Positions 6,434 through 11,661 of a DNA stretch of 11,661 nucleotides are shown here, piece after piece. Numbering within the stretch: position 1 is the first letter of the stretch; every line of letters begins with the position of its first letter. The translations under genes and the position numbers were made by a program. Source of the stretch: Gammaproteobacteria bacterium. GTDB lineage: Bacteria > Pseudomonadota > Gammaproteobacteria > GRL18. The stretch is taken from contig JANELJ010000034.1 in assembly GCA_024511395.1 (NCBI GenBank), positions 1 through 11,661 on the forward strand, in the 5' to 3' direction. The notes beneath the pieces are model-generated. The model did no database searches. It worked only from the letters and a program-made list of their open reading frames with translations, and had not been told where the DNA came from.

Positions 6434-7195
6434 ATGGAAAATCAGAATCAGCCGGGTGATACTACCCATTTTGGTTATAAAACGGTCAATAAAGAAGAAA
6501 AAGTCGGTAAGGTGGCCGAGGTTTTTCATTCGGTGGCCAGTAAATACGATGTGATGAATGATCTGATGTCGATGGGTATTCATCGACTCTGGAAGCGTTT
6601 GACCATTGAAAAAAGCGGTGTGCGCCGTGGTCAGAGTGTGCTGGATCTGGCCGGGGGTACAGGCGATCTGGCGGCTAAATTTTCCAGAATTGTGGGTGAA
6701 ACCGGCCGGGTGGTGCTGGGTGATATTAATGAGTCCATGCTTAAGGTAGGCTGTGCCCGCCTGACGGATCAGGGCATTGTCGGTAATGTCGAGTATGTAC
6801 AGGCCAATGCCGAATGCCTGCCTTTTCCGGATAATACCTTTGACTGCATTACTATTGCCTTTGGCCTGCGAAATGTTACAGATAAGGATGCTGCCCTGGC
6901 TTCTATGTTCCGGGTATTAAAACCCGGCGGTCGACTGCTTATCCTAGAATTTTCCAAACCGGTTGCACCGGGTCTGAGTCCCATCTATGATTTTTATTCC
7001 TTTAATATCCTGCCCACCATGGGCAAACTGATTGCCAACGATTCAGAAAGCTATCGTTACCTAGCAGAATCCATTCGTATGCATTCAGATCAGGAAACCC
7101 TGAAGGCTATGATGGAAAATGCCGGCTTTGAGCGCTGTGATTATACCAACCTGACTGGTGGTATTGTGGCTCTGCATCGTGGTTTTAAATTTTAA
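6434..7195 (+). CDS. ubiE: Ubiquinone/menaquinone C-methyltransferase UbiE
   Basis: UbiE is a SAM-dependent methyltransferase that adds the ring C-methyl group in ubiquinone synthesis, and in menaquinone synthesis where that pathway exists. The 253-residue product has the usual length (E. coli 251). It shows the N-terminal [22 protein letters not shown] signature region (30-51), SAM motif [10 protein letters not shown] (70-78), the acidic loop GDIN (96-99), the family motif FGLRNV (143-148), [15 protein letters not shown] (162-176) and YRYLAESI (208-215). GGA at about 6425-6427 precedes the ATG. It is first in a ubiE-ubiJ-ubiB operon; ubiJ begins 18 bases after its stop. Confidence 0.97.
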   Translation: MENQNQPGDTTHFGYKTVNKEEKVGKVAEVFHSVASKYDVMNDLMSMGIHRLWKRLTIEKSGVRRGQSVLDLAGGTGDLAAKFSRIVGETGRVVLGDINESMLKVGCARLTDQGIVGNVEYVQANAECLPFPDNTFDCITIAFGLRNVTDKDAALASMFRVLKPGGRLLILEFSKPVAPGLSPIYDFYSFNILPTMGKLIANDSESYRYLAESIRMHSDQETLKAMMENAGFERCDYTNLTGGIVALHRGFKF

Positions 7196-7213
7196 TACAG
7201 GCCCGGTAATTTT

Positions 7214-7921
7214 ATGCAAAGCAGCACTATGGATCATAAAGTAAACAGCCCGCAGGAGCATATCAATCCCCTGCTGATCCCCTTGCTGGCCGCTATGGAG
7301 GCCGCGCTTAATCAGCTATTTGCTATGGATCCCGAGAGTTTTGTCAGACTGGCCGATTTTAAGGGACGTATTATCGCCTTTCATATCACCGATATGGATC
7401 AGTGGCTGTATTTTTTCCCCGATAAACAGGGTATGCAGATCATCAGTCATTATGAAGGTGAACCGGATACGGTTATATCCGGCAGCTTACTGGCCTTTGC
7501 CAAAATGGTTCTGGCAGAAGATCAGGAAAAAACCCGTTCGGTCTTTAAGGGTGATATTAAAATTATCGGCGATATGGCGCTGGGTCAGCATTTTCAGGCA
7601 TTGTTCCAGCAGCTAGATATTGACTGGGAAGAACATCTGTCTCATATTACCGGTGATATCATAGCACATTCACTGGGCAATGCAGCGCGAGGCATACTCG
7701 GTTTTGGTAGACAACTCTTTAATTCACTGGGTATGGATGTAAGTGAGTACTTGCAATATGAAACTCGTGATATTGCTTCCGAGCCGGAAATTCAGCATTT
7801 TAACCAGCAGGTGGATATTATCCGTAATGATGTTGAACGGGCAGAAGCCCGTATTAAGCGTCTGGAACAGGCGCTTGCTCAGTTAGCTCAATCAGAAAAA
7901 GAAAACAGCTCTGACCAATAA
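7214..7921 (+). CDS. ubiJ: Ubiquinone biosynthesis accessory factor UbiJ (SCP2 domain)
   Basis: UbiJ is a non-enzymatic factor of aerobic ubiquinone synthesis. Its SCP2 lipid-binding domain is thought to hold hydrophobic intermediates within the soluble Ubi complex with UbiK. The 235-residue product is somewhat longer than E. coli UbiJ (201), owing mostly to an N-terminal extension. The SCP2 domain spans about 33-135 (FVRLADFKGRIIAFHITDMD, then VISGSLLAFAKM and VFKGDIKIIGDMALGQHFQALF). A linker with LSHITGDIIAHSLGNAARG follows, then a C-terminal coiled coil (about 192-230, NDVERAEARIKRLEQAL). Identification rests on these features and on its place between ubiE and ubiB. ATG codons at 7214 and 7229 are both possible; the upstream GGTAA is a weak ribosome binding site. 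Confidence 0.92.
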   Translation: MQSSTMDHKVNSPQEHINPLLIPLLAAMEAALNQLFAMDPESFVRLADFKGRIIAFHITDMDQWLYFFPDKQGMQIISHYEGEPDTVISGSLLAFAKMVLAEDQEKTRSVFKGDIKIIGDMALGQHFQALFQQLDIDWEEHLSHITGDIIAHSLGNAARGILGFGRQLFNSLGMDVSEYLQYETRDIASEPEIQHFNQQVDIIRNDVERAEARIKRLEQALAQLAQSEKENSSDQ

Positions 7922-7951
7922 CGGAACCCCTTTCTACATGGCTCACATTCA

Positions 7952-9580
7952 ATGAGAAACATCGCTCACTTTTTCCACCTGATGACTATTAGCCGGGTGC
8001 TGCTGAAACACGGCCTGGATGAGTTAATTCTAAATACCCATCTGTTCAGACCTATTCGTTTGCTGCGTTATTTATCTCCTACCTTCTGGTTTAACCCCCG
8101 AACCCGCCGACCACGGGGTGAACGTATTCGTATGGCCCTGGAAGATCTGGGGCCGATTTTTGTTAAGTTCGGGCAGATTCTGTCAACCCGGCGGGATCTG
8201 CTGCCTGATGATCTGGCTGAGGAACTGGCCAAATTGCAGGATCAGGTGCTGCCCTTTGGTGCAGAGAAAGCCGTGGCCATCATTGAGGCCTCATTTAAAC
8301 AGCCGATTACTGATATTTTTGCCGAGTTTGAGCATACCCCGCTGGCCTCTGCTTCCATTGCCCAGGTACATACCGCTACCATGCATGACGGCCGGGAAGT
8401 GGTGGTTAAAGTGGTGCGTCCGGATATTGAAAAGGTTATTCGCCGTGATCTGGCACTGCTGTATGTGATTGCCGGCAAGATGGAACGCTACTGGGCTGAT
8501 GGCCGGCGTCTGCGCCCAATGGAAGTGGTGCATGAATTTGAAAAAAACATTCTGGATGAGCTGGATCTGCTGCGTGAAGCCGCCAATGCTTCCCAGTTAA
8601 GACGAAACTTTAAAGACTCCACTATTCTGTATGTACCGGAAGTGGACTGGAACCACTGTCGTAAAAAAGTCATGGTTATGGAGCGCATTCATGGTGTACC
8701 GGTAACCAATATGGCCGAGCTTAAGTCCATGGATATTGACTTTAAGCGGCTGGCGGAAATGGGTGTGGAAATCTTTTTTACCCAAGTGTTCCGGGATAAT
8801 TTTTTCCATGCCGATATGCACCCCGGAAATATCTTTGTCTCCAATACCGGCCAGTATATTGCCATTGATTTCGGTATTATGGGTACTCTGAATCCGGAAG
8901 ATCAGCGTTATCTGGCAGAAAACTTCCTGGCCTTTTTTAACCGGGATTATTACCGGGTGGCTGAACTGCATGTGGAATCCGGCTGGGTACCACCGGATAC
9001 CCGGGTGGATGATTTTGAGTCGGCGATCCGTTCGGTATGTGAGCCGATTTTTGAAAAGCCGCTGCACGAAATTTCTTTTGGTCAGTTATTATTACGCCTG
9101 TTTCAGACTGCACGGCGTTTTAATATGGAGGTTCAGCCACAGCTGGTGTTATTACAGAAAACCCTGCTTAATATCGAGGGTCTGGGACGGCAGCTATACC
9201 CTGAACTGGATCTCTGGGATACTGCCAAACCGTTCCTGGAAAACTGGATGAAAGAACAGCTGGGTTTCCGCTCTTTTGCCAAACAGATCAAACACAATGC
9301 CCCTTTATGGATGGAGCAGCTGCCAGATTTCCCCAATAAAGTTTTTGATGTGGTACAACAGGCCCGCCATGGTAAGCTGAGCATTAATTACAAAAGTGAA
9401 ACCTTAAACCGTATCGAAGAAAAAATTGAACTGCAGAGCAGTAAGACCACATCTGCAATTATCAGTTCGGGCCTGCTGGTATGCGGAGCTATTCTGTATT
9501 CTGGCAGTTTAATACTTGAGGCTCAGGTTCTGGCAGGACTGGGTGTGGTAGGTGTATTGTGGGCACTATTTAAAAAATAA
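7952..9580 (+). CDS. ubiB: Atypical kinase/ATPase UbiB of ubiquinone biosynthesis
   Basis: UbiB belongs to the ABC1/ADCK/Coq8 family of atypical protein kinase-like ATPases needed for ubiquinone synthesis at the inner membrane. The 542-residue length is typical. Visible motifs in order are the inhibitory KxGQ KFGQ (72-75) in [16 protein letters not shown], the alanine-rich nucleotide loop ASASIAQVH (132-140), the ATP-site Lys153 in VVVKVVRP, ExD at 203-205, the catalytic loop HADMHPGN (286-293) and DFG (306-308). Two C-terminal hydrophobic segments (about 497-540) form the membrane anchor. It is the last gene of ubiE-ubiJ-ubiB, 30 bases after ubiJ, and ends just before a strong terminator. 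The ribosome binding site before ATG 7952 is poor. Confidence 0.97.
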   Translation: MRNIAHFFHLMTISRVLLKHGLDELILNTHLFRPIRLLRYLSPTFWFNPRTRRPRGERIRMALEDLGPIFVKFGQILSTRRDLLPDDLAEELAKLQDQVLPFGAEKAVAIIEASFKQPITDIFAEFEHTPLASASIAQVHTATMHDGREVVVKVVRPDIEKVIRRDLALLYVIAGKMERYWADGRRLRPMEVVHEFEKNILDELDLLREAANASQLRRNFKDSTILYVPEVDWNHCRKKVMVMERIHGVPVTNMAELKSMDIDFKRLAEMGVEIFFTQVFRDNFFHADMHPGNIFVSNTGQYIAIDFGIMGTLNPEDQRYLAENFLAFFNRDYYRVAELHVESGWVPPDTRVDDFESAIRSVCEPIFEKPLHEISFGQLLLRLFQTARRFNMEVQPQLVLLQKTLLNIEGLGRQLYPELDLWDTAKPFLENWMKEQLGFRSFAKQIKHNAPLWMEQLPDFPNKVFDVVQQARHGKLSINYKSETLNRIEEKIELQSSKTTSAIISSGLLVCGAILYSGSLILEAQVLAGLGVVGVLWALFKK

Positions 9581-9585
9581 AGTTC

Positions 9586-9623
9586 TCTCCCCTGCGCCTG
9601 AAAAAAGTAGGGGAGATTTTTTT
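9586..9623 (+). terminator. Rho-independent terminator of the ubiEJB operon
   Basis: TCTCCCCT (9586-9593) and AGGGGAGA (9609-9616) form a perfect 8-bp stem with a 15-base loop, followed directly by seven T (9617-9623). It begins 5 bases after the ubiB stop. The next gene converges from the minus strand, and its stop is 8 bases beyond the T-run, so the stem may partly serve both sides. Confidence 0.93.
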
Positions 9624-9630
9624 AACAGGT

Positions 9631-9915
9631 TTAAAGTACCTTTTTGGCAGTATTTAATAACTGTTCCGGATTAAACGGCTTAACCAGCCAACCAGTAGCC
9701 CCCGCTGCTTTACCTTCCATTTTTTTATCGGTACCGGCTTCTGTGGTTAATACTAGGATGGGAGTGAATTTATAATTGGGTAGTTTATGAACTTCTTTGG
9801 TAAAAGCCAGTCCGTCATTGGCTTCTTCCACTTCATAACCTGCACTTTTCAGGGTAAAAGAAATCATTTGTCTCATGGATGATGAGTCATCCACCACTAA
9901 AATTTTCTGTGCCAT
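9631..9915 (-). CDS. CheY-like receiver domain lacking the phospho-acceptor aspartate
   Basis: Stand-alone CheY-type receivers normally have about 121 residues and are phosphorylated on a central Asp at the end of strand beta-3. This one has 94. It keeps the acidic pair Asp9/Asp10 (KILVVDDSSSMRQM), the conserved Thr57/Thr58 (LVLTTEA) and Lys79 (GWLVKPFNPEQLL). However, EANDG (31-35) runs straight into LAFTKEVHKLPNYKFTP. The block normally between, with the LTDxNMPNMDG phospho-acceptor strand, is missing: about 26 residues, in frame. Both deletion edges would have encoded Asp-Gly, consistent with loss between short repeats. A good ribosome binding site (GGAG seven bases upstream) remains. No kinase or chemotaxis gene is nearby. 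It probably cannot be phosphorylated and may not fold as a normal receiver; it may be a pseudogene. Confidence 0.85.
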   Translation of the reverse strand: MAQKILVVDDSSSMRQMISFTLKSAGYEVEEANDGLAFTKEVHKLPNYKFTPILVLTTEAGTDKKMEGKAAGATGWLVKPFNPEQLLNTAKKVL

Positions 9916-10000
9916 TGTATGCTCCGAAATTAGGTAATTTTTTCTTTAAGAATGATTGATGCAGGCTAAAAAATCAAGTTACAAATATTTAATGTTGGCT

Positions 10001-10675
10001 TCAGGTTTGCCAGTTAATGGGGGCCTGTCCCTGCTGTTCAAGAAACTGGTTTATTTTAGAAAACGGGCGGCGGCCGAAAAATCCCCGATAGGCAGATAAA
10101 GGGGATGGATGAGGGGAACGCAGGACAAAATGTTTATCAGTATCAATAATGGCACCTTTTTTCTGGGCATAGCTGCCCCATAAGACAAAGGCAATGGGCC
10201 GGGACTGCTGATTAAGGGTATTGATAATGACGTCGGTCAGAATTTCCCAGCCACGCCCCTGATGAGAATTAGGTTCACCGCTTTCCACGGTTAAGACACT
10301 ATTAAGCAATAATACTCCCTGTTCGGCCCAGGACTGTAAATGACCATTGTGGTTAGTAATGCCCAGATCATCTTGCAGTTCCTTAAATATATTAATCAGG
10401 GATTTGGGGATGGGTTTGACTTCCGGCATAACCGAAAAGCAGAGACCATGGGCATGTCCAGGGGTGGGGTAGGGATCCTGACCTAGGATAACCACTTTAA
10501 CCTGTTCCGGGGCGGTGGTGTTAAGGGCATTAAACCAGAGGCTGGAGTGGGGCAGAATAATTTTGCCCTGGTTTTTTTCAGTGCGTAAAAATTCTTTAAG
10601 GTTTAATAAGGCATCTGTTTGAAAGGTGTCTTCAAGCAGTTCCTTCCAGCCGTTATTAAGTTTGACAGAACTCAT
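10001..10675 (-). CDS. ung: Uracil-DNA glycosylase (family 1)
   Basis: Ung removes uracil from DNA, starting base excision repair of deaminated cytosine and misincorporated dUMP. The 224-residue protein shows the water-activating motif GQDPYP (65-70, catalytic Asp67), the uracil pocket AHGLCFS (75-81), LLLNSVLTV (122-130, Asn125), VLWGSYAQKKG (164-174) and the DNA-intercalating loop HPSPLSAYRGFFG (189-201, catalytic His189). Many relatives have GQDPYH; the GQDPYPTPGHAHG form here is a known variant in gammaproteobacteria as I recall. Length is normal. It is encoded 85 bases upstream of the receiver gene on the same strand and has its own promoter candidate. The start at 10675 follows a GGGGG Shine-Dalgarno-like run. 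Confidence 0.96.
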   Translation of the reverse strand: MSSVKLNNGWKELLEDTFQTDALLNLKEFLRTEKNQGKIILPHSSLWFNALNTTAPEQVKVVILGQDPYPTPGHAHGLCFSVMPEVKPIPKSLINIFKELQDDLGITNHNGHLQSWAEQGVLLLNSVLTVESGEPNSHQGRGWEILTDVIINTLNQQSRPIAFVLWGSYAQKKGAIIDTDKHFVLRSPHPSPLSAYRGFFGRRPFSKINQFLEQQGQAPINWQT

Positions 10676-10684
10676 AAATACCCC

Positions 10685-10703
10685 CGAGTAAATAATTTAC
10701 CCG
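10685..10703 (-). promoter_or_regulatory. Dyad at the 5' end of the ung transcript
   Basis: CGAGTAAAT (10685-10693) and ATTTACCCG (10695-10703) surround one central A, with a single mismatch that becomes a G-U pair in the minus-strand RNA. It abuts the GGGGG run that acts as the ung ribosome binding site. It could be an operator or an RNA hairpin limiting translation. Confidence 0.35.
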
Positions 10704-10706
10704 GAG

Positions 10707-10735
10707 AGTATAACCGCTTTACTGCAGGCATGGAA
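10707..10735 (-). promoter_or_regulatory. Sigma-70 promoter candidate for ung
   Basis: Read on the minus strand, TATACT (10712-10707) is a good -10, and TTCCAT (10735-10730), 17 bases upstream, is a weak -35. The -35 overlaps a perfect palindrome at 10728-10742. Confidence 0.5.
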
Positions 10736-10742
10736 TCCATGC
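10728..10742. promoter_or_regulatory. Perfect 15-bp palindrome over the ung -35 region
   Basis: GCATGGAATCCATGC is a perfect 7+1+7 inverted repeat covering the predicted ung -35 hexamer. Its position suits a repressor or activator site. It does not match the LexA box (CTG-N10-CAG as the core) or another operator I know. A transcription terminator role for the upstream SYLF gene is less likely because no T-run follows on the minus strand. Confidence 0.4.
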
Positions 10743-10787
10743 AGTTAAATCTACTGATTAATTTAGGTTAAAAGAGCTCCCGGGTGA

Positions 10788-11297
10788 TTATTTTTTAGGA
10801 GTAAAGGTAAATTTCTGACCAGCCAGGCTGGCTTCATACATCAGACCAGCCTTGGCAACGGTAAAAACAACCATGCCCTTACGAAAACCACTGCTGGCCG
10901 TATCAGCATTGTTTTTGTCACCGCTGATAGAAGCGGTATTGCCGGTGGTATTGGCACTAGCTGATGCTCCGGCGGTAATGGCAACGGCTTCAGCAGAAGC
11001 GCTGAACTCAAAGTTGTTGCTGGTAAAGGCATCCAGTGCAGCCTTGTTTTCAAAGAAAATAATCTGGCTGAATTCCTGGGCTCCTAGCTGGAAACCAATG
11101 GAGCCCTGAGTCATACTGGTGTCACCAATATATTTGCCTTGTTCATAGACTTTACCTTTGCCATAGGCGCCGCCAATCACAAAGCCGGCTTTACCAATGG
11201 TTGGAAATACGGCATAGCCGTAGCTTCTTTTGAAAAACTGGCCACTTTCGCCGGCTTCACGAAATACTTTTAAAGTATCTGCAATATCATCGGCCAT
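10788..11297 (-). CDS. YSC84/SYLF-domain lipid-binding protein (mature part)
   Basis: SYLF (YSC84-like) proteins bind phosphoinositides in eukaryotes; bacterial members are exported proteins of poorly known role. The open frame gives 169 residues covering the whole mature domain: GYAVFPTIGKAGFVIGGAYGKG (27-48), YIGDTSMTQGSIGFQLGAQEFSQIIFFE (56-83), FEFSASAEAVAITAGASASA (96-115) and a C-terminal KGMVVFTVAKAGLMYEASLAGQKF. In frame upstream of ATG 11297 the codons read LVLLSQSA, giving a signal-peptide core and an SQSAMA cleavage site, but a TAA lies a few codons further up (11333-11331). The signal-peptide start is in another frame (11355). ATG 11297 itself has no convincing ribosome binding site. 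Export is therefore probably lost unless the sequence is in error or a +1 shift occurs. Confidence 0.85.
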   Translation of the reverse strand: MADDIADTLKVFREAGESGQFFKRSYGYAVFPTIGKAGFVIGGAYGKGKVYEQGKYIGDTSMTQGSIGFQLGAQEFSQIIFFENKAALDAFTSNNFEFSASAEAVAITAGASASANTTGNTASISGDKNNADTASSGFRKGMVVFTVAKAGLMYEASLAGQKFTFTPKK

Positions 11298-11355
11298 CGC
11301 ACTCTGCGATAGTAAAACTAAAGAGAAGAATTAATAATGTAAAAATCTTTTTCAT
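11287..11355 (-). pseudogene. Out-of-frame signal peptide start of the SYLF gene
   Basis: ATG at 11355 has AAGGA nine bases upstream and encodes MKKIFTLLILLF, a typical signal-peptide n- and h-region. It then runs out of frame with the SYLF domain to a TGA at 11289-11287. Removing one T from the TTT run at 11322-11320 would join it to LVLLSQSAMADD, restoring a normal Sec signal peptide. This shows the true gene start and a single-base +1 lesion. Confidence 0.8.
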
Positions 11356-11392
11356 AGCTGCTTTCCTTAAAGTTAAAAAATAAAGTAAAAAT

Positions 11393-11409
11393 GTACCACA
11401 TAATGGTAC
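11393..11409. promoter_or_regulatory. Palindromic operator candidate between divergent genes
   Basis: GTACCA (11393-11398), five bases, then TGGTAC (11404-11409) is a perfect 6-bp inverted repeat. It covers the predicted -35 of the hemerythrin-like gene and the predicted start point of the SYLF gene, so one bound protein could control both. Confidence 0.45.
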
Positions 11410-11427
11410 TATAAAGGCTACTATAAT
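11399..11427 (+). promoter_or_regulatory. Promoter candidate for the hemerythrin-like gene
   Basis: The consensus -10 TATAAT at 11422-11427 has only a poor -35 (CATAAT, 11399-11404) inside the palindrome, which may mean an activator is needed. The start point would be about 9 bases before the ATG, so the mRNA would be nearly leaderless. Confidence 0.45.
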
Positions 11428-11436
11428 TGATATGAA
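11408..11436 (-). promoter_or_regulatory. Promoter candidate for the SYLF gene
   Basis: Read on the minus strand, TTCATA (11436-11431), 17 bases, then TATAGT (11413-11408) gives an acceptable sigma-70 promoter. It overlaps the plus-strand promoter of the divergent gene. Confidence 0.4.
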
Positions 11437-11442
11437 CCTATT

Positions 11443-11661
11443 ATGAAACGCATAACACAGCTTCAACCCCTGTCCAAAGAGCATCATCAGTCGCTGGTAC
11501 TGTCACAAAAAGCCATTAATACAGCACAGCAGGGTGATGAGAAACAAATTGCAGAATTCTGTCAGCAAATTGTGCAGAGCTATCCCGGTGACTGGAAAAT
11601 ACATTTTAAAATTGAAGAAGACAGTATTTTTCATGTGATTCAACATTTATCTGCCGACCAT
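11443..11661 (+). CDS. Hemerythrin-like HHE domain protein, cut by the window end
   Basis: The first 73 residues are present and the frame is open at the edge. LSKEHHQSLVLSQKA (10-24) carries the first histidines of an HHE helix (His14, His15), and HFKIEEDSIF (54-63) carries the next ligand candidates (His54 and Glu58). Hemerythrin-like domains are four-helix bundles with a non-heme di-iron site that bind oxygen or sense oxidative or nitrosative stress. The remaining ligands should lie beyond the window. The start ATG has no strong ribosome binding site and is close to the predicted transcription start. It is divergent from the SYLF gene. Confidence 0.75.
   Translation, partial: MKRITQLQPLSKEHHQSLVLSQKAINTAQQGDEKQIAEFCQQIVQSYPGDWKIHFKIEEDSIFHVIQHLSADH

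Noticed and set aside
8597..9067. Minus-strand open frame of 156 codons inside ubiB
   Set aside because: Antisense of a highly conserved kinase region; no homology or start signals.
9916..10000. Small RNA or terminator between ung and the receiver gene
   Set aside because: Only short imperfect AT-rich repeats (for example TTCTTTAAGAA) were seen, not a convincing stem plus T-run.
10728..10742. LexA (SOS) box before ung
   Set aside because: The palindrome lacks the CTGT-N8-ACAG pattern.
1..11661. CRISPR arrays, tRNAs, rRNAs, transposases
   Set aside because: No regularly spaced repeats, cloverleaf, rRNA motifs or transposase-like frames were found by reading either strand.

Overview
The window looks like chromosome from a gammaproteobacterium. 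The reasons are the hslV-hslU pair followed by a DUF971 gene, and the ubiE-ubiJ-ubiB ubiquinone operon (UbiJ is a proteobacterial factor). Base composition by eye is moderate, with AT-rich intergenic regions. I cannot name a genus from sequence alone.

Layout, left to right. (1) 42-1154, minus: a broken membrane adenylate/guanylate cyclase (TM, periplasmic sensor, TM, HAMP, class III catalytic domain) with two frameshifts and a lost catalytic C-terminus. (2) 1221-3642, plus: hslV, hslU and a DUF971 gene, with a heat-shock-type promoter candidate upstream. (3) 3646-3822: a REP-like hairpin, a promoter candidate and a structured leader. (4) 3853-6297, plus: three overlapping genes of unknown role. 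These are a 65-residue acidic protein, a 600-residue SMC/Rad50-like ATPase with a transmembrane hairpin inside its coiled coil, and a DUF2452 protein. This is the least explained and most interesting block. (5) 6363-9623, plus: ubiE, ubiJ and ubiB, closed by a strong intrinsic terminator. (6) 9631-11355, minus: an orphan CheY-like receiver that has lost its phospho-acceptor aspartate, the uracil-DNA glycosylase gene ung, and a YSC84/SYLF lipid-binding protein with a frameshift in its signal peptide. (7) 11443 to the edge, plus: the start of a hemerythrin-like gene, divergent from the SYLF gene across a shared palindrome.

How the genes work together: HslVU is a heat-shock ATP-dependent protease. 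UbiE, UbiJ and UbiB act in quinone synthesis (C-methylation, lipid/intermediate binding in the Ubi complex, and an atypical kinase/ATPase). The middle block is translationally coupled, so its products probably act together, and its ATPase should sit on the inner membrane.

A second theme is gene decay. Four lesions (two cyclase frameshifts, the receiver deletion and the SYLF frameshift) all lie in minus-strand accessory or signalling genes, while the core plus-strand genes are intact. Sequencing or assembly error is an alternative for the single-base frameshifts but not for the roughly 26-codon in-frame loss in the receiver. No tRNA, rRNA, CRISPR array or recognisable transposase was seen.
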